Positions 46,536-55,571 of a stretch of 64,000 nucleotides of DNA are shown here, piece by piece; the first letter of the stretch is position 1; each line of letters begins with the position of its first letter. Position numbers and translations under genes: made by a program. Source of the stretch: DATFES01 sp035457725 (GTDB lineage: Bacteria > Pseudomonadota > Alphaproteobacteria > CACIAM-22H2); contig DATIBC010000057.1 of NCBI GenBank assembly GCA_035457725.1, positions 1-64,000 of the forward strand. The letters run 5' to 3'. The notes under the pieces were generated by a model that searched no databases, was not told the origin of the DNA, and worked only from the letters and a program-made list of their open reading frames with translations.

Positions 46536-49208
46536 ATGCTAAATCGCTCATTTTCCGATTCCGCCGACATGGCACGCCGCTCCATCCTAGTGTCTCTGTT
46601 GTTGGTAGTGCTGGTGGCGCTAGCCAACTTCGTCCTGTGGACAGCCGCCAATCCGCCGCATGAGGCGCCCGATTGGCATGGCGTCATCGAAGGCGCGGCC
46701 TACAGCCCTTTCCCGCTCGATGGCGACCCAAATGCGCGCCACGCCACGGTCGAGGAGATGCGCAAGGATGTCGAGTTTTTGTCGCGCCACATGCGGTCGC
46801 TGCGCACCTACAGCGTGCTCGATGGTCTCGAGCGGATTCCGGCGCTCGCCGCCGACACGCGGCTCACCGTCACGCTCGGGGCGTGGATCGACAAGCGGCG
46901 CGAGCGCAACCGTCTCGAGATCGAGCGCCTGGTCCAGACGACGCGCGACAATCGCAACGTGGTGCGCGTCCTGGTCGGCAACGAGGCGGTGCTACGCAAC
47001 GATCTGACGCCCGCCGAGATCATTCCTTACATCCGCGAGGTCCGCGCCCGCGTACGCGTGCCAGTATCCACCGCCGAAACTTGGGGGACGTGGCTCGAGC
47101 ATCCGGAACTCGCCGACGAAGTCGATTTTCTCGCGGTGCACGTCCTGCCCTATTGGGAGGAGGGCGCCACGACCGAGAACGCCGTCGAGCACGCGGTGGA
47201 AAAGCTGCGCCTGGTGCGCCGGACGTTTCCCGGCAAGCCGATCGTCGTCACCGAAATCGGTTGGCCGTCAGCCGGGCGCAAGCGCTTCGATTCCGCGCCG
47301 AGCCTGGTGCGCCAGGCGCAGTTCGTCCGCGCGTTCCTCAGTTTCGCCGAGCAGGAAAACATCGAATATTACGTGATGGAAGCGATCGACCAGCCGTGGA
47401 AGACGTCGATCGAAGGCAGCGTCGGCCCGTATTGGGGAATTTTCGACGCGACGCGGCACGCGAAGTTCCCGATGACCGGGCCGGTCCATGAGGTGCCGGA
47501 CTGGCCGATCCTGGCCGGCTTGTCGATCGTTCTGGCGGCGGCGCCGATGTTGTGGTTCGCGTTCCGCTTCCGGCAAATGCGCTGGCCGGCGAGGTTGTTC
47601 TTTCTTTGCGTCGTGCAGGCGACGGCGACCGGCGCCGTCTACATCTACATCGTTTCGCGCAATCAGTACTTGACGCCCCTCACCTGGATCCCGTGGAGCT
47701 TCCTCGTGGCCAGCCTCGTCGTGCTGGCGGTCGTCTTCGTCATCGAGGCGTTCGAGACCGCCGACGTCTTCGGCACGAGGCTCCGTCGCCGCTTCGCTCC
47801 GGCTCCGGGTCAAGGGCCGCGCGAATGGCCCAAGGTGTCGCTCCACCTGCCGATCCACAACGAGCCGCCGGAGATGGTCAAGACTACGCTCGACTCGCTC
47901 GCCCGGCTCGACTATCCCGACTTCGAGGTCATCGTCGTTGACAACAACACGAAGGACGAAGGCATTTGGCGTCCCGTCGAGGAGCATTGTCGGCTGCTCG
48001 ATGAAATGACGCCTGGGCGCTTTCATTTCCACCATGTCGACCCGCTCCCCGGATTCAAGGCCGGCGCGCTCAACTACGCATTGACGAAGACCGCCCGCGA
48101 CGCCGCGATCATTGGCGTGGTCGACGCCGACTACGTCGTCGAGTCCGGCTGGCTCAAGGCGACGGTGCCGCATTTCGACGACGCCGACATCGGATTCGTC
48201 CAGGCGCCGCAAGATCACCGCGACATCGCCGAAAGCCCGTTCAAGCGCATGATCGGCTGGGAGTACGCCGGCTTTTTCGACATCGGCATGGTGCAGCGAA
48301 ACGAACGCGACGCGATCATCCAGCACGGCACGATGGTGCTGATGCGCCGCGCCGCCGTCGACGGCGTCGGCGGCTGGGCGACCTGGTGCATCGTCGAGGA
48401 CGCCGAGATGGGCCTCAAATTGATGCGCGCCGGATGGCGTTCGGTCTATCTGCGCGACAGCCTCGGCAAGGGGCTGACCCCGGACGGGTTCAAGGGATAC
48501 AAGGTGCAGCGCTTCCGTTGGGCGTATGGCGCGGTTCAGATCCTGCGCCACTACTGGCGCGACCTGGTCTTCGGCGGCAATCTGACCAAGGGTCAGCGAT
48601 ATCACTTCGCCTGCGGCTGGGCGCCATGGATCGCCGACGGCGCGAACGTGGTCTTCGCCGGCCTGTCGCTGCTATGGACCGCGCTGGCGCTTTTCGTGCC
48701 TGAGCATTTCGTGCTGCCCGAAACGCCGTTCGTCGTGCCGGTCATAGCGCTGTTCCTGTTCAAGATCGCGCAAACCCTGGCGCTCTATCGCGCCCGCGTC
48801 GGCTGCGGCTGGCGCGAGCGGATCGGCGCGGCGATCGCCGGTCTCGCGCTGACCTACACCGTCGGCAAGGCGGTGCTGATCGGTCTCGTCACCTCGAAGC
48901 GCCCGTTTGCGCGCACGCCCAAGGCCGACGGCCGGCCGGCCCTGATCCAAGGTATCCTGATGGCGCGCGAGGAAGGTCTGTTGATGCTTCTGCTGTGGCT
49001 CGCCGCGGCATTGACCTGGCACTGGCATTCGGATTTCGACCCCGAAAGCCGGTTTTGGACGCTGGTCCTGGTTCTCACTTCGCTGCCCTACCTTGCGGCG
49101 CTATCGACTTCGGTCGTCGCCAGCTTCAGCGAAGGTAGCGGCGCCGGTGCGGCGCGCCGCCCGGAGGCCGTCGCGGCCGTCGCGCAGGCTCAGCGAGTGC
49201 GCGCGTAG
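46536..49208 (+). CDS. GH17-GT2 membrane fusion: beta-glucan synthase-like (NdvB/NdvC type)
   Basis: The 890-residue protein has an N-terminal membrane helix (about 16-36). A GH17 domain follows at 45-315, with acid/base Glu150 (LVGNEAV) and nucleophile Glu240 (VVTEIGWPS). Then come membrane helices (about 325-405), a family-2 glycosyltransferase (430-665) with DNNTKDEG, DAD at 530-532, ED at 621-622 and QRFRW at 658-662, and more helices. This is the layout of bradyrhizobial-type beta-1,3/1,6-glucan synthases making periplasmic osmoregulatory glucans. A shorter start at 46569 is possible. Its 3' end overlaps the convergent FAH gene by 19 bp. Confidence 0.9.
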   Translation: MLNRSFSDSADMARRSILVSLLLVVLVALANFVLWTAANPPHEAPDWHGVIEGAAYSPFPLDGDPNARHATVEEMRKDVEFLSRHMRSLRTYSVLDGLERIPALAADTRLTVTLGAWIDKRRERNRLEIERLVQTTRDNRNVVRVLVGNEAVLRNDLTPAEIIPYIREVRARVRVPVSTAETWGTWLEHPELADEVDFLAVHVLPYWEEGATTENAVEHAVEKLRLVRRTFPGKPIVVTEIGWPSAGRKRFDSAPSLVRQAQFVRAFLSFAEQENIEYYVMEAIDQPWKTSIEGSVGPYWGIFDATRHAKFPMTGPVHEVPDWPILAGLSIVLAAAPMLWFAFRFRQMRWPARLFFLCVVQATATGAVYIYIVSRNQYLTPLTWIPWSFLVASLVVLAVVFVIEAFETADVFGTRLRRRFAPAPGQGPREWPKVSLHLPIHNEPPEMVKTTLDSLARLDYPDFEVIVVDNNTKDEGIWRPVEEHCRLLDEMTPGRFHFHHVDPLPGFKAGALNYALTKTARDAAIIGVVDADYVVESGWLKATVPHFDDADIGFVQAPQDHRDIAESPFKRMIGWEYAGFFDIGMVQRNERDAIIQHGTMVLMRRAAVDGVGGWATWCIVEDAEMGLKLMRAGWRSVYLRDSLGKGLTPDGFKGYKVQRFRWAYGAVQILRHYWRDLVFGGNLTKGQRYHFACGWAPWIADGANVVFAGLSLLWTALALFVPEHFVLPETPFVVPVIALFLFKIAQTLALYRARVGCGWRERIGAAIAGLALTYTVGKAVLIGLVTSKRPFARTPKADGRPALIQGILMAREEGLLMLLLWLAAALTWHWHSDFDPESRFWTLVLVLTSLPYLAALSTSVVASFSEGSGAGAARRPEAVAAVAQAQRVRA

Positions 49209-50197
49209 CGCACGACCTTCTGGTCGATCGCGCCGAAGATCGAGCGCCCGGCGGCGTCCTTCATCTCGATGCGGATGCGATCGCCGAATTTCATGAACGG
49301 CGTCGTCGGCCGGCCCGCCTCGATCGTCTCGATGGTCCGCCGTTCGGCAATGCACGACGACCCGCACGCCGGATCGCGATTCGACACGGTGCCCGAGCCG
49401 ATGATCGTGCCGGCGCAAAGGTTGCGCGTGCGCGCGGCGTGCGCGACGAGCCGCGGCAGATCGAAGTTCATGTCGACGCCGGAATTGGGGCGGCCGAAAA
49501 GCTCGCCGTTGAGCCGGCTTTCCAGCGGCAAGTTGACCTTGCCGCCGTCCCAAGCCGATCCGAGCTCTTCGGGCGTCACCGCGGCCGGCGAGAAACTCGA
49601 CGCCGGCTTGGCGTGGAAAAAGCCGAACCCCTTGGCGAGCTCGGCCGGAACCAGGTTTCGCAGACTGACGTCGTTGACCAGCATCAGCAACTTGACGTGG
49701 CCACGCGCCTCCTCGGCCGTCGTCGCCATCGGCACATCGTCGACGATCGCCGCGACTTCGGCTTCGAAATCGATCCCGTGCGCCTCGTCGAGCGCCGGGA
49801 TGTCGTCGCAGGGCCCGAGAAACTCGTCCGAGCCGCCTTGATACATCAACGGGTCGTCATAGAACGACGGCGGCATTTCGGCGCCGCGCGCTTTACGCAC
49901 CAATTCGACATGATGAAGATAGGCGCTGCCGTCGGCCCATTGATAGGCGCGCGGCAGCGGCGCCGCGAGCCTTGTCACATCCAACGCGAAGGGACAGTTC
50001 TCGCCGCAGTCGTGAATGCGATCTTCGTTGAGCAAGCGATAGATCGCCGCGAGCTCGCTGTGCAGGCTCCGCCAGTCGTCGAGCGCCATTTGCAGCGTTC
50101 GAGCAATGGTTGGCACCTTGATCGCACGCGACAGGTCGCGCGAGACCACGACCAGCGTCCCGTCGCGGCCGCCTTCCTTGAGCGTGGCGAGTTTCAT
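49190..50197 (-). CDS. Fumarylacetoacetate hydrolase family protein
   Basis: FAH cleaves fumarylacetoacetate to fumarate and acetoacetate, the last step of tyrosine breakdown. The 335-residue protein has the FAH-family metal site in DFEAEVAAIVDDVP, the LLMLVNDVSLRNLVP block and GTIIGSGTVSN. A cysteine-rich CGENCPF segment is near residue 65. Context beside hppD and maiA supports the tyrosine-pathway role; a sister FAH-fold hydrolase cannot be excluded. It is 99 bp downstream of hppD on the same strand and ends inside the 3' end of the GH17-GT2 gene. Confidence 0.9.
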   Translation of the reverse strand: MKLATLKEGGRDGTLVVVSRDLSRAIKVPTIARTLQMALDDWRSLHSELAAIYRLLNEDRIHDCGENCPFALDVTRLAAPLPRAYQWADGSAYLHHVELVRKARGAEMPPSFYDDPLMYQGGSDEFLGPCDDIPALDEAHGIDFEAEVAAIVDDVPMATTAEEARGHVKLLMLVNDVSLRNLVPAELAKGFGFFHAKPASSFSPAAVTPEELGSAWDGGKVNLPLESRLNGELFGRPNSGVDMNFDLPRLVAHAARTRNLCAGTIIGSGTVSNRDPACGSSCIAERRTIETIEAGRPTTPFMKFGDRIRIEMKDAAGRSIFGAIDQKVVRYARTR

Positions 50198-50296
50198 GGC
50201 CGGAATGTCCCCCCGCGATTCAAGTTTCGAGCGCCCCCCACTTTGTACCAGACCTCGGTCCGGCCGCCATCGCGGCGGGCCCCCCCAGCGCGAAGT

Positions 50297-51442
50297 TCAG
50301 CCTTTGATCACGCCGCGGCGAATCTGATCGAGCTCCATCGACTCGAATAGCGCCTTGAAATTGCCCTCGCCAAAACCTTCATCGCCCTTGCGCTGGATGA
50401 TCTCGAAGAAAATCGGCCCGATGACCGCGTCGGTGAATATCTGCAGCAACAACCCGCCGCCCTTGGTTGGCGCGCCGTCGATCAGGATGCGGTTCTTGCG
50501 CAGCCTGGCGAGGTTCTCGCCATGGTCTGGCAGCCGCCGGTCGACTAACTCGTAGTACGTGTCCGGGGTGTCGAGGAATTTCACTCTCTTCGTCCGCAGC
50601 TTCTCGACGCTCGCGTATATGTCGTCGGCGCCCAGCGCGATGTGCTGGATGCCTTCGCCCTTGTAGAGATGAAGGAATTCCTCGATCTGCGATTTATCAT
50701 CCGAGGACTCGTTGATCGGAATGCGGATCTTGCCGCACGGGCTGGTCATCGCCTTGGACTTGAGGCCGGTCACCTTGCCCTCGATATCGAAGTAACGGAT
50801 CTCGCGGAAATTGAAGATCTTCGCGTAAAAACGCGACCACAGATCCATTCGGCCGCGGTGTACGTTGTGCGTCAGGTGATCGATGTACGCGAGGCCGACG
50901 CCCTTGGGCGCGCGCGGCGCGGCGGGCAGCCAACGGAAATCGATGTCATAGATCGAGCCTTGGCTTCCATAGCGATCGACCAGATAGATCAGGCTGCCAC
51001 CGATTCCCTCGATCGCCGGAATGCTGAGTTCCATCGGGCCGACCTTTCCCAGGAACGGCTTGGCGCCGAGCGCCAAGGCACGCCGATAGGCTGCGGCTGC
51101 GTCGCGGACGCGAAATGCCATCGCACAAGCGGATGGCCCGTGCACGCGCGCGAAAGACTGCGCGAAGCTGTCGGGCTCAGCGTTGACGATGAAGTTGACG
51201 TCGCCTTGCCGATAGAGCGTCACGTCCTTCGAACGATGCCTGGCGACGGCAAGGAATCCCATGCTCTCGAATAGTCGGCCGAGCGCCTTCGTGTCCGGTG
51301 CGGTGTATTCGACGAACTCGAACCCGTCGGTGCCCATCGGGTTGCGCGGGTCCTCGCCGCCGACGACACGTAAATGACGAGCCGCCCGGCGAGTGGGGTT
51401 CCGCCGTGTCGCTTTCGTGGGACGTCGGACGGCGTTACCCAT
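50297..51442 (-). CDS. hppD: 4-Hydroxyphenylpyruvate dioxygenase
   Basis: HPPD converts 4-hydroxyphenylpyruvate to homogentisate with a non-haem iron. From ATG 51442 the protein has 381 residues. Iron ligands are His in YIDHLTHNV, His in GIQHIALGADD and Glu in FFEIIQRKGDEGFGEGNFKA. GSLIYLVDRYG marks the first repeat. The first about 36 residues are a basic extension (KATRRNPTRRAARHLR) before the usual NPMGTDGFEFVEY start. It begins two bases after the stop of the chlorite-dismutase-family gene, so the two are co-transcribed and probably coupled. Confidence 0.96.
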   Translation of the reverse strand: MGNAVRRPTKATRRNPTRRAARHLRVVGGEDPRNPMGTDGFEFVEYTAPDTKALGRLFESMGFLAVARHRSKDVTLYRQGDVNFIVNAEPDSFAQSFARVHGPSACAMAFRVRDAAAAYRRALALGAKPFLGKVGPMELSIPAIEGIGGSLIYLVDRYGSQGSIYDIDFRWLPAAPRAPKGVGLAYIDHLTHNVHRGRMDLWSRFYAKIFNFREIRYFDIEGKVTGLKSKAMTSPCGKIRIPINESSDDKSQIEEFLHLYKGEGIQHIALGADDIYASVEKLRTKRVKFLDTPDTYYELVDRRLPDHGENLARLRKNRILIDGAPTKGGGLLLQIFTDAVIGPIFFEIIQRKGDEGFGEGNFKALFESMELDQIRRGVIKG

Positions 51443-51444
51443 GA

Positions 51445-52023
51445 TCAGTCCTCCCTCGCTTCTGCCGGATCGAGCCTGCGGAGGCGAATATCGACCTCGC
51501 GCTCGGTGTAGCTCCATTCCTCCGTCTCGCGCAGCCGTCCGACCAGCTCCTCGAACGCCGCGGCATGTTGCGGCGCGTACTCGAACCAGGTGAGAAAGTC
51601 GAACGCCTCGCCGAGGTCGCGGCAGTGGTACAGACGCCGGGCGATCGACGGCAAGTATTCGAGCCCGATCCGGATGTGGCGCGAGCGTTCCTCGAAGATA
51701 TACCGCCGCTCGTCTTGCGCCAAATCCCACCACGCGGCGGTCTTGCGGATCGGAATCAGCGCCGCGCGCGTCGCCTCCCGCCGGCCGAGCCCTTCTTGGC
51801 GCGCGCCGAGAATTGCGCGTTCGGCGGCGTTTACATAGCGCAGATGCCCCGCGACCCCGCTCAGGGCCCAGCGGACGCCAAGCGGTTCTTCGCGCCCGCG
51901 CGCCTCGACGATCGAAAGACGCGCGGCCGGCGGCAAACCGTCGCCGCGAACCGGGGCGGTGCGCTCGATCGCCCAATCACCGACGTCGCCGCCGACGAAA
52001 CGTGCAAACTGAGATGACGACAT
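51445..52023 (-). CDS. Chlorite dismutase-family haem protein (short, dimeric-type)
   Basis: The 192-residue protein from ATG 52023 (GGAGAAA upstream) matches the short lineage of the chlorite dismutase/HemQ family. It shows AWWDLAQDERRYIFEERSRH, the probable proximal haem ligand in RRLYHCRDLGEA, and DFLTWFEY. Whether it dismutates chlorite or has another haem role cannot be decided by sequence. It is the first gene of a unit with hppD (two-base gap) and faces a divergent MarR-family gene. Linkage to tyrosine catabolism is unusual for a chlorite dismutase. Confidence 0.8.
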   Translation of the reverse strand: MSSSQFARFVGGDVGDWAIERTAPVRGDGLPPAARLSIVEARGREEPLGVRWALSGVAGHLRYVNAAERAILGARQEGLGRREATRAALIPIRKTAAWWDLAQDERRYIFEERSRHIRIGLEYLPSIARRLYHCRDLGEAFDFLTWFEYAPQHAAAFEELVGRLRETEEWSYTEREVDIRLRRLDPAEARED

Positions 52024-52095
52024 GACTGTTTCTCCACGGGCGGGCGATAGGGCATTCTGTTTGGCGCCGCGCCCAAGGCGCGCGCGGGGAAAAAT

Positions 52096-52114
52096 TAGTT
52101 TCAAATGAAACCAA
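52096..52114. promoter_or_regulatory. Palindrome between the MarR gene and the cld-hppD unit
   Basis: GTTTCA-AA-TGAAAC at 52098-52111 is a perfect inverted repeat. It extends to TT..AA outside with one mismatch on each side. It covers the ATG of the MarR-family gene and lies about 75 bp upstream of the cld-family gene. This is where a MarR-type autorepressor and pathway repressor would bind. Confidence 0.65.
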
Positions 52115-52635
52115 GCCCAAGAACTATTTCGCGCCATTCCGCGCCTGCCGGTCTAAGCCGCGGCGACACAACGACATTCCTGCTCGAGCGGTTCCTGCCC
52201 TATCGGCTGTCGGTGCTGACCAATTTGATGAGCCGCGCCTTCGCCAAGAGCTACGGAAGGCGGTTCGGCCTCACCATTCCGGAGTGGCGGGCGATGGCGG
52301 TGCTGGGACGCTTTGCGCCTTTGTCGGCGAACGAGATCTGCCAGCGCACCGCGATGGACAAGGTGCGGGTCAGCCGCGCCGTCACTCGTTTGAAGAAGGC
52401 GAGCCTTGTCGAGCGCTCCACCGACCGCTCCGATCGGCGGCGCTCGGCCTTGCGTCTGTCGCCCGCCGGCAAACGCATCCACGCCGACATCGTTCCCCTC
52501 GCCCGTGCCATCGAGGCCCGCTTCCTCGCCGGCCTGACGCGGCGCGAGATCGCCGCCCTCGATCGATTGGTCGCCAAGCTGATGACCCGGGTGACGGCGA
52601 TGGAAGTGGAAAACGATCCGGCGGGCCAAACATGA
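52105..52635 (+). CDS. MarR-family transcriptional regulator
   Basis: The 176-residue protein has the MarR winged helix: SYGRRFGLTIPEWRAMAVLG, then CQRTAMDKVRVSRAVTRL, and the wing VERSTDRSDRRRSALRLS. The frame starts at ATG 52105 within a palindrome, with no clear Shine-Dalgarno, so the true start could be downstream, though no ATG follows until residue 41. Divergent orientation to cld-hppD-FAH suggests it represses tyrosine catabolism, as HpdR/HmgR-type regulators do in other bacteria (inference). Confidence 0.9.
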   Translation: MKPSPRTISRHSAPAGLSRGDTTTFLLERFLPYRLSVLTNLMSRAFAKSYGRRFGLTIPEWRAMAVLGRFAPLSANEICQRTAMDKVRVSRAVTRLKKASLVERSTDRSDRRRSALRLSPAGKRIHADIVPLARAIEARFLAGLTRREIAALDRLVAKLMTRVTAMEVENDPAGQT

Positions 52636-52695
52636 TCGGCGCGAAAGCTCATGGCATAGTCGGCGCTTGGCGGGCCATCGGCCAGCCACCGCCCA

Positions 52696-53271
52696 TCATC
52701 CGAAAGCCGGCGTTCGCCGCCTAGCGCCGGCGCCAGCCTGGCCGATCACCGCAGCGTCGATCGGATAGCCTTCGTTCATCGCGCGAAGCGCGATCGTGGC
52801 GCTGGCGAGCGCGTCGGAGGCGGCATCGTGGTGCCGTAGCGCGATTCCCAGACGAGCGCACACGACCGGCAGCCGCGCCGGACGGAAATTCCAATGCCCC
52901 CGGGCGATCTTGACCGTGCACACGAATGGAACGGTCGGGGACGCGCGACCGGCGGCGCCCAGACATGCGCTCAACACGCCGCGGTCGAAGGCGGCATTGT
53001 GGGCGACGAAATAGTCGGCTCCTTGCCAATAGTCCCGGAACCCGTCCCACACTTCGGCGAATGCGCCTGCGTCTTCGACGTCGTTCCACGCTATCCCGTG
53101 TATGAAGGTGAACGCAAATTCCCGGCGCGGCGGCCGAATGAGGCGCGCCTCGCTATGCGCGATCCTTCCCCCTTCGATGATCGCGATCCCCAAAGCGCAC
53201 GCGCTGTCCGCGCCGTGATCGGCGGTTTCGAAATCGATGGCGACCAGTTTAGCGCTATTACCAGCTTGCAT
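52696..53271 (-). CDS. DnaQ-like 3'-5' exonuclease (DEDDh)
   Basis: The 191-residue protein has the DEDD exonuclease motifs: Exo I VAIDFETAD, Exo II HNAAFDRGVL and Exo III HDAASDALAS, with the His of the DEDDh type. Size and lack of other domains fit stand-alone DnaQ-like/RNase T-like nucleases. Its substrate, DNA or RNA, is unknown. The C-terminus (AGAGARRRTPAFG) is a short basic tail. It is minus strand, upstream of nothing obvious and downstream-facing from the MarR gene. Confidence 0.88.
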   Translation of the reverse strand: MQAGNSAKLVAIDFETADHGADSACALGIAIIEGGRIAHSEARLIRPPRREFAFTFIHGIAWNDVEDAGAFAEVWDGFRDYWQGADYFVAHNAAFDRGVLSACLGAAGRASPTVPFVCTVKIARGHWNFRPARLPVVCARLGIALRHHDAASDALASATIALRAMNEGYPIDAAVIGQAGAGARRRTPAFG

Positions 53272-53411
53272 ATCGCGAAAAGGTCCCGGTTAGCCACCAG
53301 TGACGATCGGCTCCGCGTACGCCGGCTGAATTGCGGCGAATCGCCATGACATTATGGGACCGCCCCGCCGATCTGTAACATTGCACGGCGACGCCCGGCC
53401 GCCGGTGTCGA

Positions 53412-54365
53412 CTACTCGCCCCTGGCGCGGAATTTGCCGGCCGAGTGCGCCGCCGCCGGACGCGTCGGCCAATTGACCAGTGCGATGCCTGCCACGACCC
53501 CGACGAGCCCGATCGCCACCCGCTCGGTGATCGGCTCGGCGAGCACAAGCGCGCCGAGAATCGCCGCGGCGATGGGATTGATCGTCACCGCGATGGCGAC
53601 TTGCGAGGCCTGGGTCCGTTCGAGCGCCCACATCCACATGTAAAAGCACAGCGCCCCGCCGAAACTCATCAGAAAGACGAGCGCGAGCCAGCCGCGGGCC
53701 TCGAACCCCCATAGGCTAGACAAACCGCCGCCCACCGCCAGGACGAGCAGCGTCGAGGCCGCGGCAATGGGCAACTGGATCGCCACCACCGCCAAGGCGG
53801 CATGACGCCGCAAGTGAACGCCCGATAACACATTGTAAAGCGACCCCGCGATGGCCGCCGCGAACATCAGAAAGTCGCCCTTCCAGGCCTCCGATCCGCC
53901 GTCGGAGGCGCGCTCGCCGAGCGCCACGAACACGCCGGCGATGCCGATCAGGCCGCCGGCGACCTTCAATACCGAAAGGCGCTCGCGGCCGATCGCCGCC
54001 GCGATCGCCATGGTGAGGATCGGCATGGTCGACAAGACCAGCGCGCCACGGGCCGAAGTGACGTATTGCAGCGCCGCGGCGAAGAGATAGGCGAACAAGC
54101 CGAACTGCAGCACGCCGAGGGTGGCAATGCCCGCAAGGTCGGCCCGCGGGACCCGGAGGCGGACCCGCGCCGCGGCGATGGCGAGCATGATCGCTCCGGC
54201 GCCGAGATGCCGCCAGAACGAGACGGCGAGCGGGTCGCCTTCGGGAACCGCGACACGCGTTGCCACGATCGCGGCACCGCCCAGCGCCGCGGCGCCGACT
54301 GCGGCCGCCATCGGCAGAAATGTCTTGGCGTCAGCCATCGGCGCAGTGTGATCCATCGCCATCAC
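53412..54365 (-). CDS. EamA-family (DMT) transporter
   Basis: The 317-residue protein has about ten membrane helices arranged as two EamA repeats. The first contains WRHLGAGAIMLAIAA and the second begins at about residue 170 with FLMFAAAIAGSLYNVLSG. These are drug/metabolite exporters, often of amino acids or related compounds. It lies between the exonuclease and the ornithine-type decarboxylase, all on the minus strand, 75 bp after the latter. A link to polyamine or amino-acid export is only a guess. Confidence 0.88.
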   Translation of the reverse strand: MMAMDHTAPMADAKTFLPMAAAVGAAALGGAAIVATRVAVPEGDPLAVSFWRHLGAGAIMLAIAAARVRLRVPRADLAGIATLGVLQFGLFAYLFAAALQYVTSARGALVLSTMPILTMAIAAAIGRERLSVLKVAGGLIGIAGVFVALGERASDGGSEAWKGDFLMFAAAIAGSLYNVLSGVHLRRHAALAVVAIQLPIAAASTLLVLAVGGGLSSLWGFEARGWLALVFLMSFGGALCFYMWMWALERTQASQVAIAVTINPIAAAILGALVLAEPITERVAIGLVGVVAGIALVNWPTRPAAAHSAGKFRARGE

Positions 54366-54440
54366 GCGGCGACAGGGTCATACGCTCATGCGCGGCTTGC
54401 GCGCCGCGCATTGCTCGGCGCGCGCGCGGGAAGTGCGCTC

Positions 54441-55571
54441 CTAAATGTAATACGCTTTGAGCGGCGGAAAGCCGTTGAAGCCGACCGACGAATAGGTCGT
54501 CGTGTAGGCGCCCGCGGCGAGAATCTGGATTTTGTCGCCGACCTGGAGATCCAGCGGGAGCTGATAGCCCGCCTTGTCGTACAGCACGTCGACTTCATCG
54601 CAGGTCGGCCCGGCCAGCACCACCGGCCCCTTGGCGCCGCCGTCGCGCGGCGTTTTGAGGCGATATTGGATCGCCTCGCCCATCGTCTCGGGCAGCCCGC
54701 CGAACTTGCCGATATCGAGATAGACCCAGCGCCGCTTGTCGTCGTAGCTCTTGGTCGAGATCAGCACGACCTCGGACAAAATCACGCCGGCGTCGCCAGC
54801 GATGCCGCGCCCGGGCTCGACGATCATCTGTGGCAGGTTGTTGCCGAAATGATCGGTCATCGCCTTCATGATCGCGTTTGCGTAAGCGTCGACCGCCGGG
54901 ATGCGCGAGCGGTACTTGGCCGGGAACCCGCCGCCAAGGTTGATCAGCTTGAGTTCGATTCCCGCCTCGTTCAGCGCCGTGAACAGCATCTTGGTCTTGC
55001 CGACCGCGATATCCCACTGCATCAGGTCGCGTTGCTGCGAGCCGACGTGGAAGGAAACGCCGTGCGGATCGAGCCCGACGTCGCGCGCCCGGATCAGCAG
55101 GTCGCGCGCCATGTCAATATCGCAGCCGAACTTCCGCGACAAAGGCCAGTCGGCGCCCTCGCCGGTCATGAAGATCCGGCAGAACACACGCGCGCCCGGC
55201 GCCGTCTTGGCAAGCTTGTCGAGCTCCGCCGGACTGTCGAAGGCGTACAGATTCACGCCATGCTCGAAAGCGCGGGCGATCTCGGACTCCTTCTTGATCG
55301 TGTTGCCATAGGAGATGCGCTCAGCGGCGATGCCCAGCGACAGGCATTGCTCAATCTCGTAGATCGAGGCGGCGTCGAAATTCGAGCCGAGGCCGCTCAG
55401 GACGCCCAAAATGTCGGGCGCCGGGTTCGCCTTGACGGCGTAGTAGATCTGCACCAGCGGCAGCGCCTTCCTGAGCCGCTTGAAGTTGTGCGCGATCACG
55501 TCGAGGTCGACGACGAGGCACGGCGAAGGTGGATTGTTGTCGGCGATAAAGCGCGCAATTTTGGGGGTCAT
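54441..55571 (-). CDS. Ornithine (lysine/ornithine-type) decarboxylase, fold type III
   Basis: The enzyme makes putrescine (or cadaverine) from ornithine (or lysine). The 376-residue protein has the eukaryotic-ODC-like alanine-racemase fold. It has PLP Lys47 in YYAVKANP, the phosphate loop GGGFPAKY, and EPGRGIAGDAG. The active-site cysteine lies in the GPTCDEVDVLY block at about residue 323, which typifies bacterial lysine/ornithine decarboxylases. Substrate preference cannot be read off. A structured leader precedes it (55572-55726). Confidence 0.94.
   Translation of the reverse strand: MTPKIARFIADNNPPSPCLVVDLDVIAHNFKRLRKALPLVQIYYAVKANPAPDILGVLSGLGSNFDAASIYEIEQCLSLGIAAERISYGNTIKKESEIARAFEHGVNLYAFDSPAELDKLAKTAPGARVFCRIFMTGEGADWPLSRKFGCDIDMARDLLIRARDVGLDPHGVSFHVGSQQRDLMQWDIAVGKTKMLFTALNEAGIELKLINLGGGFPAKYRSRIPAVDAYANAIMKAMTDHFGNNLPQMIVEPGRGIAGDAGVILSEVVLISTKSYDDKRRWVYLDIGKFGGLPETMGEAIQYRLKTPRDGGAKGPVVLAGPTCDEVDVLYDKAGYQLPLDLQVGDKIQILAAGAYTTTYSSVGFNGFPPLKAYYI

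Noticed and set aside
47268..48605. 445-codon minus-strand ORF antisense to the GH17-GT2 gene
   Set aside because: Mirror frame of a strongly conserved gene; no domain in the translation.
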